A DNA stretch of 64,000 nt from Streptomyces sp. F001 (GTDB lineage: Bacteria; Actinomycetota; Actinomycetes; Streptomycetales; Streptomycetaceae), in the NCBI RefSeq assembly GCF_004187715.1, contig NZ_QZWF01000007.1:186001-250000 (forward strand), given 5' to 3'. The notes below the pieces were generated by a model. That model had not been told where the DNA came from. It saw only the letters and a list, made by a program, of their open reading frames with translations, and made no database searches. This document shows, one piece after another, positions 19,786 to 28,183 of this stretch; the first letter of the stretch is position 1, and every line of letters starts with the position of its first letter. Both the position numbers and the translations under genes were made by a program.

Positions 19786-21075
19786 TTACTCTCCTTCAAC
19801 CCGCATGATGCTGGCGACACCCCGCACGGTGTCGAGCTTGCGCAGCGCCTCGACGGTCCCGCTGAGGGAGGCGTCGGACGCGCGGTGCGTGACGACGACG
19901 AGGGAGGCCTCGCCGTCCTTGCCCTGCTGCCGCACCGTATCGATGGACACACCGTGCTCGGCGAACACGGTGGCCACCTGGGCGAGAACACCCGGTTTGT
20001 CGGCGACATCAAGGCTGATGTGGTAGCGCGTCACGACCTCGCCCATGGGCGAGACGGGCAGCGCGGCGTACGCGGACTCGCCGGGGCCGGTGGCGTTGCT
20101 GAGCCGGTTGCGGCAGACGGCGACCAGGTCACCGAGGACGGCGGAGGCCGTCGGGGAGCCACCGGCGCCGGGTCCGTAGAACATCAGCTGCCCGGCGGCG
20201 TCCGACTCGACGAACACGGCGTTGTACGCGCCGCGCACGGAGGCGAGCGGGTGGGTCAGCGGAATCATGGCCGGGTGCACGCGCGCGGTGACCGAGCCCC
20301 CGTCCGCGGCGCGCTCGCAGATGGCGAGCAGCTTGATGGTGCAGCCCATCTCCTTCGCCGAGGCGAAGTCGGCGGCGGTGACCTCGGTCATGCCCTCGCG
20401 GTAGACGTCGTCGAGGCGCACGCGCGTGTGGAAGGCGATTCCGGCGAGGATCGCGGCCTTGGCGGCGGCGTCGAAGCCCTCGACGTCGGCGGTGGGGTCG
20501 GCCTCGGCGTACCCGAGCGCGGTGGCCTCGTCGAGGGCCTCCTGGTAGCCGGCCCCCGTCGAGTCCATCTTGTCGAGGATGAAGTTGGTGGTGCCGTTGA
20601 CGATCCCGAGCACCCGGTTGACCTTGTCGCCGGCGAGGGACTCGCGCAGCGGGCGGATCAGCGGGATGGCGCCGGCGACGGCGGCCTCGTAGTAGAGGTC
20701 CTTGTCGTTCGCCCCGGCCGCCGCGTGGAGGTCGGCGCCGTCCTGGGCGAGGAGGGCCTTGTTCGCGGAGACGACGGACGCACCGTGCTCGAAGGCGGTG
20801 GTGATCAGCGTACGGGCGGGCTCGATACCGCCGATGACCTCGACGACCACGTCGATGTCGCCGCGTTTGACGAGGGCGGTGGCGTCGGTGGTGACCAGGG
20901 CCGGGTCGATGCCCTCGCGCACCTTGTCGGGGCGGCGGACCGCGACGCCCGCGAGCTCGACGGGGGCGCCGATCCTGGCGGCGAGGTCGTCGGCGTGCGT
21001 CGTCATGATGCGCGCCACCTCTGAGCCGACCACTCCACAGCCCAGCAGCGCCACCTTCAGCGGACGCGTACGCAT
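19786..21075 (-). CDS. hom: Homoserine dehydrogenase
   Basis: Hom reduces aspartate semialdehyde to homoserine. The start MRTRPLKVALLGCGVVG gives 429 residues; an adjacent ATG one codon upstream is possible, but GAGG lies seven bases before this one. The Rossmann motif LLGCGVVGSEVARIM is followed by the catalytic domain with NGTTNFILDKM and a C-terminal ACT domain (ISLDVADKPGVLAQVATVF), which suggests feedback control by threonine. Confidence 0.95.
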   Translation of the reverse strand: MRTRPLKVALLGCGVVGSEVARIMTTHADDLAARIGAPVELAGVAVRRPDKVREGIDPALVTTDATALVKRGDIDVVVEVIGGIEPARTLITTAFEHGASVVSANKALLAQDGADLHAAAGANDKDLYYEAAVAGAIPLIRPLRESLAGDKVNRVLGIVNGTTNFILDKMDSTGAGYQEALDEATALGYAEADPTADVEGFDAAAKAAILAGIAFHTRVRLDDVYREGMTEVTAADFASAKEMGCTIKLLAICERAADGGSVTARVHPAMIPLTHPLASVRGAYNAVFVESDAAGQLMFYGPGAGGSPTASAVLGDLVAVCRNRLSNATGPGESAYAALPVSPMGEVVTRYHISLDVADKPGVLAQVATVFAEHGVSIDTVRQQGKDGEASLVVVTHRASDASLSGTVEALRKLDTVRGVASIMRVEGE

Positions 21076-21224
21076 CATCCGACCTCGTTTCCTCTCACCG
21101 TATGCGGTTGCACCAGTCTCACTCACCGGACGGAAGTTTCTGCCCTTTGTCCGGATCGTGAGACATCTTTTTCATTTCGACGAGGGGTGGAGACAGGAGA
21201 TCTTCCACCCCTCGTGGACTGGGA

Positions 21225-22616
21225 TCATCCGACGTCGAGACGCAGGAGGTCCTCCTCCGTCTCCCGGCGGACGATCACCCGCGCCTCGCCGTCGTGCACG
21301 GCCACGACCGGCGGGCGGAGCACGTGGTTGTAGTTGCTGGCCATGGACCGGCAGTACGCGCCGGTGGCCGGCACCGCGATCAGGTCACCGGGTGCCAGGT
21401 CGGCCGGCAGGAACGCGTCCTTCACCACGATGTCACCGCTCTCACAGTGCTTGCCGACGACACGGGCGAGCATCGGCCCGGCGTCGGAGGTGCGGGAGAC
21501 CAGGGCGACGCTGTACTCGGCGTCGTAGAGCGCGGTGCGGATGTTGTCCGACATGCCGCCGTCGACGGAGACGTACGTCCGCAGCCCGTCGAGGGGCTTG
21601 ATGGTGCCGACCTCGTAGAGCGTGAAGGCGGTGGGCCCGACGATGGCCCGTCCGGGCTCGACGGAGATGCGCGGGGTGCGCAGCCTGGCGGCCTCGCACT
21701 CACGGCTGACGATCTCGGTGAGCGCCTTGGCGATCTCGTGCGGCTCGCGGGGGTCGTCGTCACTGGTGTACGCGATCCCGAGGCCACCGCCCAGATCGAT
21801 CTCGGGCAGCTCGACGCCGTGCTCGTCACGGATGTCCTTGAGCAGCCCGACGACGCGGTGCGCGGCGACCTCGAAGCCCGACATGTCGAAGATCTGCGAC
21901 CCGATGTGCGAGTGAATCCCGATCAGCTCGATCCCATCGAGCCGAAGGGCCCGTCGTACGGCCTCGGCGGCCTGTCCGCCGGCCAGCGGAATGCCGAACT
22001 TCTGGTCCTCGTGGGCGGTGGCGATGAACTCATGAGTGTGCGCCTCGACGCCGACCGTGACCCGGATCTGCACACGCTGCCGCTTGCCGAGGGACTGGGC
22101 GATGTGGGCGACGCGGACGATCTCCTGGAAGGAGTCGAGAACGATCCGCCCGACACCGGCGTCGATGGCCCGCTCGATCTCGTCGGTGGACTTGTTGTTG
22201 CCGTGGAAGGCGATCCGGTCGGCGGGCATGCCGGCGGAGAGGGCGGTGGCGAGTTCGCCGCCGGAGCACACGTCGAGGTTCAGCCCCTCCTCGTACAGCC
22301 AGCGCACGATCGCCCGGGACAGGAACGCCTTGCCCGCGTAGAAGACGTCCGCTTCATGACCGAAGGCCGTGCGCCAGGCACGGGCGCGGGCACGGAAGTC
22401 GGCCTCGTCGACGATGTAGGCGGGCGTGCCGAACTCCTCGGCGAGCTTCTTGACGTCGATACCGCCGACGGTCACGACTCCGTGGTCGTCCCGGCCGACG
22501 GTCTGCGCCCACACCTTCGCATCGAGGGCGTTGAGGTCGGCCGGCGGGGCGGAGTAGTGACCCTCGGGGAGGACGTCGGCGTGACGGGGCCCGGCGGGGT
22601 GTGCGGAACGGCTCAT
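21225..22616 (-). CDS. lysA: Diaminopimelate decarboxylase
   Basis: LysA decarboxylates meso-diaminopimelate to lysine. The start MSRSAHPAGPRHADVLPEG gives 463 residues. The PLP lysine is in ADVFYAGKAFLSRAI, and the GGGLGIAY and CESGDIV motifs of the group IV decarboxylase family are present. The frame stays open for 354 codons upstream through the broken nrtL gene only because of a frameshift there. Start is 13 bases after the nrtL stop. Confidence 0.94.
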   Translation of the reverse strand: MSRSAHPAGPRHADVLPEGHYSAPPADLNALDAKVWAQTVGRDDHGVVTVGGIDVKKLAEEFGTPAYIVDEADFRARARAWRTAFGHEADVFYAGKAFLSRAIVRWLYEEGLNLDVCSGGELATALSAGMPADRIAFHGNNKSTDEIERAIDAGVGRIVLDSFQEIVRVAHIAQSLGKRQRVQIRVTVGVEAHTHEFIATAHEDQKFGIPLAGGQAAEAVRRALRLDGIELIGIHSHIGSQIFDMSGFEVAAHRVVGLLKDIRDEHGVELPEIDLGGGLGIAYTSDDDPREPHEIAKALTEIVSRECEAARLRTPRISVEPGRAIVGPTAFTLYEVGTIKPLDGLRTYVSVDGGMSDNIRTALYDAEYSVALVSRTSDAGPMLARVVGKHCESGDIVVKDAFLPADLAPGDLIAVPATGAYCRSMASNYNHVLRPPVVAVHDGEARVIVRRETEEDLLRLDVG

Positions 22617-22629
22617 CTGGCGTGCTCTT

Positions 22630-23678
22630 TCAGAGGTGGTCGGGTGCGTCGATGCCGAGCAGGGCAAGGCCGCCGGCCAGCACCGTCCCGGCGGCTTCGG
22701 CGAGGGCGAGCCGGGCGCGGTGGGCGGCCGAGGGTTTCTCCTCGCCGCACGGCAGCACGGCGGGCAGCAGGGCGAGGGCGGCATCGGCGACGGTGACGAG
22801 GTGCCGGGCGAGACGGTCGGGGGCGCGGTCGCGGGCGGCCGCGGTGAGGATGCGGGGGTGGTCGGCGAGCAGGGCCTCGAGGTGCGCTGCGTCCGGTACG
22901 TGGCCGGGGTCGGCGGCGAAGCCCAGATCGACGGCGTTACGGGCGACGGCCCGGCTGCGGGCGTGGGCGTACCGCACCCGGAAGAGGGGGTTGCCCTCCC
23001 GCTGGACCAGATGATCGACGGTGATCCGGGGCCGGTCGTGCGCCGCGGGCTGGAGCAGGGCCCAGCGGGCGGCGTCACGGCCGAGGGGGAGGGATCGGTG
23101 GGGGCGGGGACGGGCCGTACGGTGACGACGTCGCGCGGTGCCGGTGCGTCCGGGCCGCCGTAGGCGTCGACGCGCACGCCGAGCACCGACTCCCACTCCG
23201 GGTCGGGCCGGGCAGTACAGCTGGTACGGACGAGGGCGCCCTGGGAACGCAGGATGCGGGCGGCGGCCTCCGCCACGACGACGGCACGCACCTCATGAGG
23301 GCAGTGCAGCCGCACCACCTGCCCGGCGAGGGCGTCGGAGTGTCCGTAGCGCAGGCCTTCCCGCAGGATGCGCTGCACCAGACCGACGGAGGCGGCGCCG
23401 TCGAGGGCGATGTTGAGGAACCCCGGCCCGGTGATCTCGACCCCGGTGACGCCGTCCGCCCCGGCGAGATACGGGCGGAGCACCTCGGCGACCACACGCG
23501 GCGGCTGCCCGGCAGGGCGGGCGAGCTGCAGGGCGATGTTGGTGGCGTAGTCCCCCCACCCCCCGGGCCCCGGCGGCTCGACCACGGCCCGTACGGGCAC
23601 GGTCACGCTCAGCTCCCCCTCGTCGACAGCGCGACGCACCGCATGCAGCACGGTGCGGGAGAGCTCGACGGGGGTCAC
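22630..23678 (-). pseudogene. nrtL: ArgS-related anticodon-binding protein (NrtL type), frameshifted
   Basis: The N-terminal ~195 residues (MTPVELSRTVLHAVRRAV onward, with an ArgS-like N-terminal domain including GDYATNIALQLAR) are in one frame. The C-terminal DALR anticodon-binding-like half (ITVDHLVQREGNPLFRVRYA to GIDAPDHL) is in another. The break is at 23091-23093, where the coding strand reads GATCCCTCC but one more C would restore a continuous frame. Proteins of this family usually lie just upstream of lysA in Streptomyces and lack the synthetase catalytic core. Either a real mutation or a homopolymer sequencing error is possible. Confidence 0.8.
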
Positions 23679-23802
23679 GGGACAAGCGTATGGGAGGAGG
23701 GGGGTGGGTAGGCGAGCTGGTTTGGGAGAGGGTCCGGGATGTGGACGTACGGCTGCGGGCGGCTGCTGCGGTCGACCGCGACTGGCCGGTCTGCCGGCCG
23801 GG

Positions 23803-23909
23803 GCTCATTCGCCTGCCCGCCCGGGGCCCATTCACCTGCCGGCCTTGGCTCATCCGCCTGCGAGTCCCCGTGCCCATTCGCCTGTCAGGCCTCGGCTCAT
23901 CCGCGTGCC
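23803..23909. repeat. Five degenerate 16-bp repeats spaced 22-24 bp
   Basis: Variants of GGCTCATTCGCCTGCC begin at 23803, 23825, 23847, 23871 and 23894. The array lies between the ends of nrtL and the response regulator gene and shows no coding capacity that I recognise. Confidence 0.6.
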
Positions 23910-23943
23910 GGATCAGCGCCAGGTCGGCGCTCCGGGCCGCCGC

Positions 23944-24435
23944 TCACCCGCCCGCTCGACCGGCGCTCTCGGCCTCCGCGGCCCCGAGCAGCCCGCCGAC
24001 TCCGGAGCCGATCACACCAGCGCTGCCGCCGCTCCCCCTGCCACTCCCACTCCCACTCCCACTCCGCGTGATCAACCGCCGTACGAGCTGTACGAGTTCG
24101 GCGGGCTCGAAGGGCTTGGGGAGGAAGGCGTCGACGCCCACATCGAGGCCGGTCTCGACCTCGTACTGCGTACAGGCGCTGATGATGGCAAGGGGAAGAT
24201 CACGCGTCCGCGGATCCGCACGCAGGCGGGCGGCAGTCCGCAACCCGTCCAACCGCGGCATGACGACATCGAGGGTGACCACATCTGGCTGCACCTGATG
24301 GACGACATCCAGACACTCGGCACCATCGGCCGCGGTCACCACCTCGAGGCCCTCCAGCTCGAGATTGACCCTGATCAGCTGCCGGATGACCTTGTTGTCG
24401 TCCACAACAAGCACCCGGCCCGACGCGCCTGACAC
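23944..24435 (-). CDS. Single-domain response regulator
   Basis: The 163-residue protein begins at a GTG (VSGASGRVLVVDDNKVIRQ) and is a receiver domain: the acidic pair in VVDDNK, phospho-acceptor Asp in PDVVTLDVVMPRLDGL, a Ser in IISACTQ and Lys in DAFLPKPFEP. After the receiver comes only a Gly/Ser-rich low-complexity tail, so there is no DNA-binding domain. The cognate kinase is not adjacent. The gene faces the tRNA-Arg locus from the core side. Confidence 0.88.
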   Translation of the reverse strand: MSGASGRVLVVDDNKVIRQLIRVNLELEGLEVVTAADGAECLDVVHQVQPDVVTLDVVMPRLDGLRTAARLRADPRTRDLPLAIISACTQYEVETGLDVGVDAFLPKPFEPAELVQLVRRLITRSGSGSGSGRGSGGSAGVIGSGVGGLLGAAEAESAGRAGG

Positions 24436-24614
24436 AACTCGAGAGTAGGTGCGGACCGGCCACCGCGTCCGGGTTTTCCCCACTTCCACCCCCTGCGGGC
24501 GAGCCACACCCCTGGTTGACGTCCTGGCCATCCCCCCGAAACCAGTTCATGACCACCCCGAAGGAGCTGGTAGTGTTCTACCCGTCGCCGCGAGCAAGAA
24601 CCCGCGACCGACAC

Positions 24615-24686
24615 GCCCCCGTAGCTCAGGGGATAGAGCAACGGCCTCCGGAGCCGTGTGCGCAGGTTCGAATCCTGCCGGGGGCA
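24615..24686 (+). tRNA. tRNA-Arg (anticodon CCG)
   Basis: A full cloverleaf can be drawn: acceptor GCCCCCG pairs with CGGGGGC, the D arm contains GCTCAGGGGATAGAGC, the anticodon stem ACGGC/GCCGT encloses the loop CTCCGGA with anticodon CCG (reads CGG), and the T arm is CAGG-TTCGAAT-CCTG. The 3' CCA is not fully encoded. Its 3' half is duplicated at 41646, marking it as the integration target of the downstream island. Confidence 0.95.
24643..24684 (+). repeat. attL-type core: 42-bp direct repeat in tRNA-Arg
   Basis: The 3' half of the tRNA (from GGCCTCCGGAGCC to TGCCGGGGG) is repeated base for base at 41646-41687. Such a repeat at a tRNA 3' end next to an integrase is the usual footprint of site-specific integration. 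Confidence 0.9.
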
Positions 24687-24704
24687 CCCCTTATGAGGTG
24701 CCTA

Positions 24705-24744
24705 AAGACCCCGTGACCAGCACAGATGCTGAGTGCGGGGTCTT
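24705..24744 (+). terminator. Hairpin downstream of tRNA-Arg
   Basis: AAGACCCCG pairs with CGGGGTCTT around a 22-base loop, 18 bases after the tRNA. It is probably the terminator of the tRNA transcript. Confidence 0.7.
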
Positions 24745-24917
24745 CGCGTGTGTGCAGCCGTATGCCACTCTGAGCGGCCCTATGTCGGCGTCCGTGGACT
24801 ATTCGTGGACACGATCTTGAGGCATTGTCCCTGGTCAGGCCACAGGAACGGCGAAGGCCCCCGGACGGATCCAGGGGGCCTGAAGCCTAGCGCGGCTCAC
24901 GCGCTACTCACGCGCGA

Positions 24918-25565
24918 TCACTCGTACTCGCGCAGCAGCTCTTCGATCTTGCGGTTGGCGATCTCCTGCCGACCGTCGATGCACTTCGCGTAGCGGCTCA
25001 GCAGGACCTCGACGCTGTTGCCCGCACGCTCGGCGACCTCGGTCGCGTCGACGCCGGAGTTGAGCCAGGTCGACAGCGCCGAGTGCCGGAGGTCGTACGG
25101 GCGGGCGGCGAGCGGTGAGGCCAAAACGGCCGGCGGGAGCGCCAGCGCGCGAGCCTCCTGCCAGACCCGGAAGTACGTCGACGAACCGACTACTCCCCCG
25201 CGCTCGTTGGTGAACAGCCGCCCGTCCTTCGCAGTGCCGAAGGTGTCGAGGTGATCCCGGAGGATCGCGACGAGCTGGGGCGGGATCGGCACGGGCCGGA
25301 CCTCTTCGAGGGGCCGGTTCTTGAGGCCGCGGTCGTCGTGGGTTTCGCCGGAATCGGTCCACCGCTTGCCGACGCTGGGGCGTGTGCGATTCAGCAGAGC
25401 CGTTCCCCAACCCGTTTCCGGCAGCTTCAGGTCTGCCTCTTTGAGGCCCACAGCTTCAGCCGGGCGAAAGGCGCCGTAGTACATGCAGGCGAACAAGCCG
25501 ACCAGTCGACGACCGCGCGCACGGCCATATCCGCCGACGTACGAGACCGCAGTCAGCAGGTCGAC
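24918..25565 (-). pseudogene. Tyrosine integrase, N-terminally truncated
   Basis: About 215 residues of the catalytic domain of a phage/AICE-type tyrosine recombinase are present: first Arg in MYYGAFRPAEAVGL, the H-x-x-R region in RPYDLRHSALSTWL and the nucleophilic Tyr in VEVLLSRYAKCIDG, ending DGRQEIANRKIEELLREYE. The N-terminal arm and core-binding domains are missing: upstream of about 25565 the frame continues but is antisense to a plus-strand fragment. The 3' end faces the tRNA 230 bases away, the standard int/attL layout. A GC hairpin (24855-24881) follows the stop. Confidence 0.85.
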
Positions 25566-25811
25566 CCGCATGCAGGTCGCCTGGAGGTCGGCGACTCCTG
25601 CCTGGTGGGCATCCCCGAGACCCTCGTGCGGATCATCGACATCGGCCGCTTCGACCCGCCAGCAGACGTGGGATGGCTTCCGAGACCCCACACCATGTTG
25701 ATCGTGTTGCCGGTCGATCACCCTCACGACCCTCACACAGAGGAAGAAGGCGACACCATCGACCTCGAATCTGCGGCTCCCATCAAGATCGAGTTGGTAT
25801 CGCGCGGCTGA
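25566..25811 (+). pseudogene. 3' fragment of an unknown plus-strand gene
   Basis: From the integrase junction to a TGA at 25809-25811 a plus-strand frame reads LEVGDSCLVGIPETLVRIID and ends SAAPIKIELVSRG, with varied composition suggesting genuine coding. The 5' part would lie where the integrase remnant now is, so a deletion probably fused two gene ends head to head. I do not recognise the family. Confidence 0.4.
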
Positions 25812-25993
25812 GTGAGTTCTCTGCCGGGCCGTCTCTGGGCCGTCCAAGGGGGATCGGCGACGACAGATGATGACCACCAACGACAGGCGTCCGGACCGAC
25901 AGCCGCAGGTCACCCGATTGGATCTGCGACGCTGGTACAGCCATGCCTAAAGCCCGGCGTTAGAACCCTCGTCAAAGACCGTCGCATCCATAA

Positions 25994-26048
25994 CGAGATC
26001 CTCGTACGGCCAGTGACGGCTAATCACTGGCGCCGTACGAGGATCTCG
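25994..26048. terminator. Long near-perfect hairpin between convergent units
   Basis: CGAGATCCTCGTACGGC plus CAGTGA pairs with TCACTGG plus GCCGTACGAGGATCTCG around the loop CGGCTAA, with only a two-base bulge. It lies between the plus-strand fragment and the minus-strand peptide gene and is likely a bidirectional terminator. Confidence 0.8.
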
Positions 26049-26081
26049 CTCGCGCTCACCTAAACCCGCACACCGGGCTAG

Positions 26082-26303
26082 CTAGTGAATGATGGTGACA
26101 ACTGCGCTGGATGCCAGCGTCTCATCCACCCAAGCCTGTCCGTCTCGGAGGTCGAGGTTAAGCCCGAGGGCATCGATAACTGCCTGATCCTGGACGTCGA
26201 CACCGCTCTTCTCGAGCATGTCGAAGACGTTAGCGATGAATTTTGCTCGACTTACTGGACTGGCAATCAGATTTGCCCGCAGAGCCTCAAGATCATTCGC
26301 CAT
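26082..26303 (-). CDS. 73-residue putative RiPP precursor peptide
   Basis: The peptide starts MANDLEALRANLIASPVSR, continues with a helical-looking leader region (FIANVFDMLEKSGVDV) and ends with a short aliphatic tail, WVDETLASSAVVTIIH. The ATG lies inside the 3' end of the radical SAM gene (11-base overlap) with GGAAGTGAAG upstream, so the two are coupled. Size, leader-like N-terminus and pairing with a radical SAM enzyme suggest a ribosomally made, post-translationally modified peptide. The leader is loosely reminiscent of Nif11-type leaders, but I cannot assign a known class. A strong hairpin follows. Confidence 0.65.
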   Translation of the reverse strand: MANDLEALRANLIASPVSRAKFIANVFDMLEKSGVDVQDQAVIDALGLNLDLRDGQAWVDETLASSAVVTIIH

Positions 26304-27705
26304 CGTTTGCTTCACTTCCTTCAGTTTTCGCCCGAATTCGAGGCATTGGCAGGAACTGGAGGTTGGATGAAGAAACCTCCGAGACCCCATCTTGCGGAGC
26401 CATGTCTACAATTTCCGCCAGGATCTCTGTGGTCTTTGACCTTCCCAGCATTCCCTCAATCGCGTCTATGGCTTTCAGGGTCTTATCTGCTTCGTAACCA
26501 GAGAACGCCCGCTTGACACGATCAGACATGCTGCGGGTGCCGAAGATTGCGTGACAGAGACTGCATGGCCCGGCACTCGACTCGACGCGAGGAAGCTCAG
26601 CCGCAAGCTCAGGGTCTCGCTCTTCAATGATCCTATAAAGTTCACCAAGCCCCTTCCTCTTCATTGTCCGGAGGAGAAGTGACCCATCTACGCGATCCCA
26701 AATATCCTTGAGCGATTCAAAGTGGGCGTTTCCTGCTTGGATCCCAGGAGTAGAGCGATTGAACGTAGAACAACACGGGTAGGTGCGGCCATCCCAAAAG
26801 ACAACGAGATCATGGTAGATGCGCCTGTAGCAAGCCAAATCATCCAGGCCCAAATGAAGGCCGTATGTGGATTGGGTAATAGGCCGAGAGGCCGCGCGAC
26901 CTACTTTTGCAATATATTTGTTAAACAACCTCAGGCCAGGGATGCCGGCCAGCTCTGGCGCATACCCAGCAAGACTCTCCCCCGCGTCCGCGAACGTCCC
27001 AACCACATAGGTGTCCACCTGACGCCTGAGTGATGCATTGCAGGCATTGATGACGTTTGCGGTCCGGACGAACTCGGCATGTGCCGGATCGTGACTCACA
27101 TTCAGGCGCGAGAGACCAAGATCCGCGAGGCGATCAATGAGAGCTTCGGCGGATTCCGGAGAATCTGCCCAGTGGCATGCGGTGGCAATGGTGAACGGAA
27201 GGGAATGGCTCTGAGCCCTCTCCGCAATAGCGCAAACCTCATCTGGAAATAGCAGCGGCTCGCCGCCGGTAAATGCAATGGAGGAGAACACGCCGAGTGT
27301 CGCAGCCTGATCCACAAGGGAAAATGCCAAATCGACGGGCATTTTCTGTGACGCCCGTCCGCTATGACAACTGTAACAGCAGAAGTCACACTTCAACGGG
27401 CACGCCATTGTGTAGTTCAAGACGAGGATGCTTTTTTCTTTGCTCATCCAATCATACACATCTGTTGGTACCCAGTCCCGATCTGGTGACGTGTCGAACC
27501 CTCGTTGAGAGTCGCTAACAGACATATATGGACACCCGCCCCCGTCACCCTCTGGTTTCCCCGTAATCCCCGCGGTGAAGTGTGGCTGCGGTGGGATACG
27601 CATGTCAAGAGTTAGCGCGTTGAGTGCATCCACGTAACTGACACCGACTTCCGACCTTTGAGGCTGGAGATACACGATTTCCCATAGGGAACATTGAGAT
27701 TGCAC
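26293..27705 (-). CDS. Radical SAM/SPASM-like peptide-modifying enzyme
   Basis: The 470-residue frame contains the [4Fe-4S] motif C-x3-C-x2-C in YTMACPLKCDFCC (about residues 98-110), the SAM-binding IAFTGGEPLLFPDE and a C-terminal region with further cysteines (WDGRTYPCCSTFN and GPCSLCHAIFG) that could hold auxiliary clusters. The start is uncertain: ATG at 27705 lacks a clear ribosome site, and in-frame starts exist at MRIPPQPHF and MSVSDSQRGF. Base composition is visibly AT-richer than the neighbours, indicating recent acquisition. It overlaps the peptide gene, its probable substrate. Confidence 0.85.
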   Translation of the reverse strand: MQSQCSLWEIVYLQPQRSEVGVSYVDALNALTLDMRIPPQPHFTAGITGKPEGDGGGCPYMSVSDSQRGFDTSPDRDWVPTDVYDWMSKEKSILVLNYTMACPLKCDFCCYSCHSGRASQKMPVDLAFSLVDQAATLGVFSSIAFTGGEPLLFPDEVCAIAERAQSHSLPFTIATACHWADSPESAEALIDRLADLGLSRLNVSHDPAHAEFVRTANVINACNASLRRQVDTYVVGTFADAGESLAGYAPELAGIPGLRLFNKYIAKVGRAASRPITQSTYGLHLGLDDLACYRRIYHDLVVFWDGRTYPCCSTFNRSTPGIQAGNAHFESLKDIWDRVDGSLLLRTMKRKGLGELYRIIEERDPELAAELPRVESSAGPCSLCHAIFGTRSMSDRVKRAFSGYEADKTLKAIDAIEGMLGRSKTTEILAEIVDMAPQDGVSEVSSSNLQFLPMPRIRAKTEGSEANDGE

Positions 27706-27762
27706 ATCGAAAGCGGTTCGGGTGAGACGGTGGCGCCTGCCTTGGTCGTATTTATTGACCGT

Positions 27763-27779
27763 TCAGAAACAGGTTCTGA
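27763..27779. promoter_or_regulatory. Small inverted repeat upstream of the radical SAM gene
   Basis: TCAGAA-ACAGG-TTCTGA lies about 60 bases before the annotated start of the radical SAM gene in AT-rich DNA, a position suited to an operator. No regulator gene is adjacent. Confidence 0.3.
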
Positions 27780-28183
27780 CCTTATTCTTCAGCATCGATG
27801 CTCTTTCTCCGTCAGATCCTTTCGGCGTAGGTGGCTGACCTTGACGACGATCTGACTTCGGAGAACTGGGGAAGAGGTCGCTCTCATGGGGGAACTGGGC
27901 ATCGCGATCAACGCAGCGGCAAGCCACCCTGACGACGGCCACTGGCATCATCAGCTGAAGCGGTGATCACCACACCGTGGACTATCTGTGGACAGGCCCG
28001 ACCCAAGCGAGCGGCAGTGAGGGTCTGACCGGCCGCTTTCCCTGGGACCGAAGGGCCCTCCGGAGCCGTGCTACTTACCGAAACCGGTAATTACACTGCC
28101 ACAGCGTGAGTTGGGCTCCGTGGTTGGTCAGTGTTGGCAAGCGTGACCATCAAAGTCACCCTCTCCCGGGGCAGGATGGGGCC
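27780..28183. other. Gene-free stretch between the radical SAM and OGG-fold genes
   Basis: About 400 bases show only short chance frames. It should hold the divergent promoters of the two flanking genes. No repeat or RNA gene was recognised. Confidence 0.4.

Noticed and set aside
21225..23678. A continuous 817-codon minus-strand frame that would fuse an ArgS-like domain to LysA
   Set aside because: Residues ~200-350 are Pro/Ser/Thr-rich shadow sequence, while the proper DALR domain lies in another frame. A normal lysA start exists at 22616.
23803..23909. CRISPR array
   Set aside because: Repeats are degenerate, 16 bp with only 6-8 bp between them, and there are no cas genes.
25251..25565. 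The 5' two-thirds of the plus-strand frame 25251-25811
   Set aside because: It is antisense to the integrase catalytic domain; only the part after 25565 could be real coding sequence.
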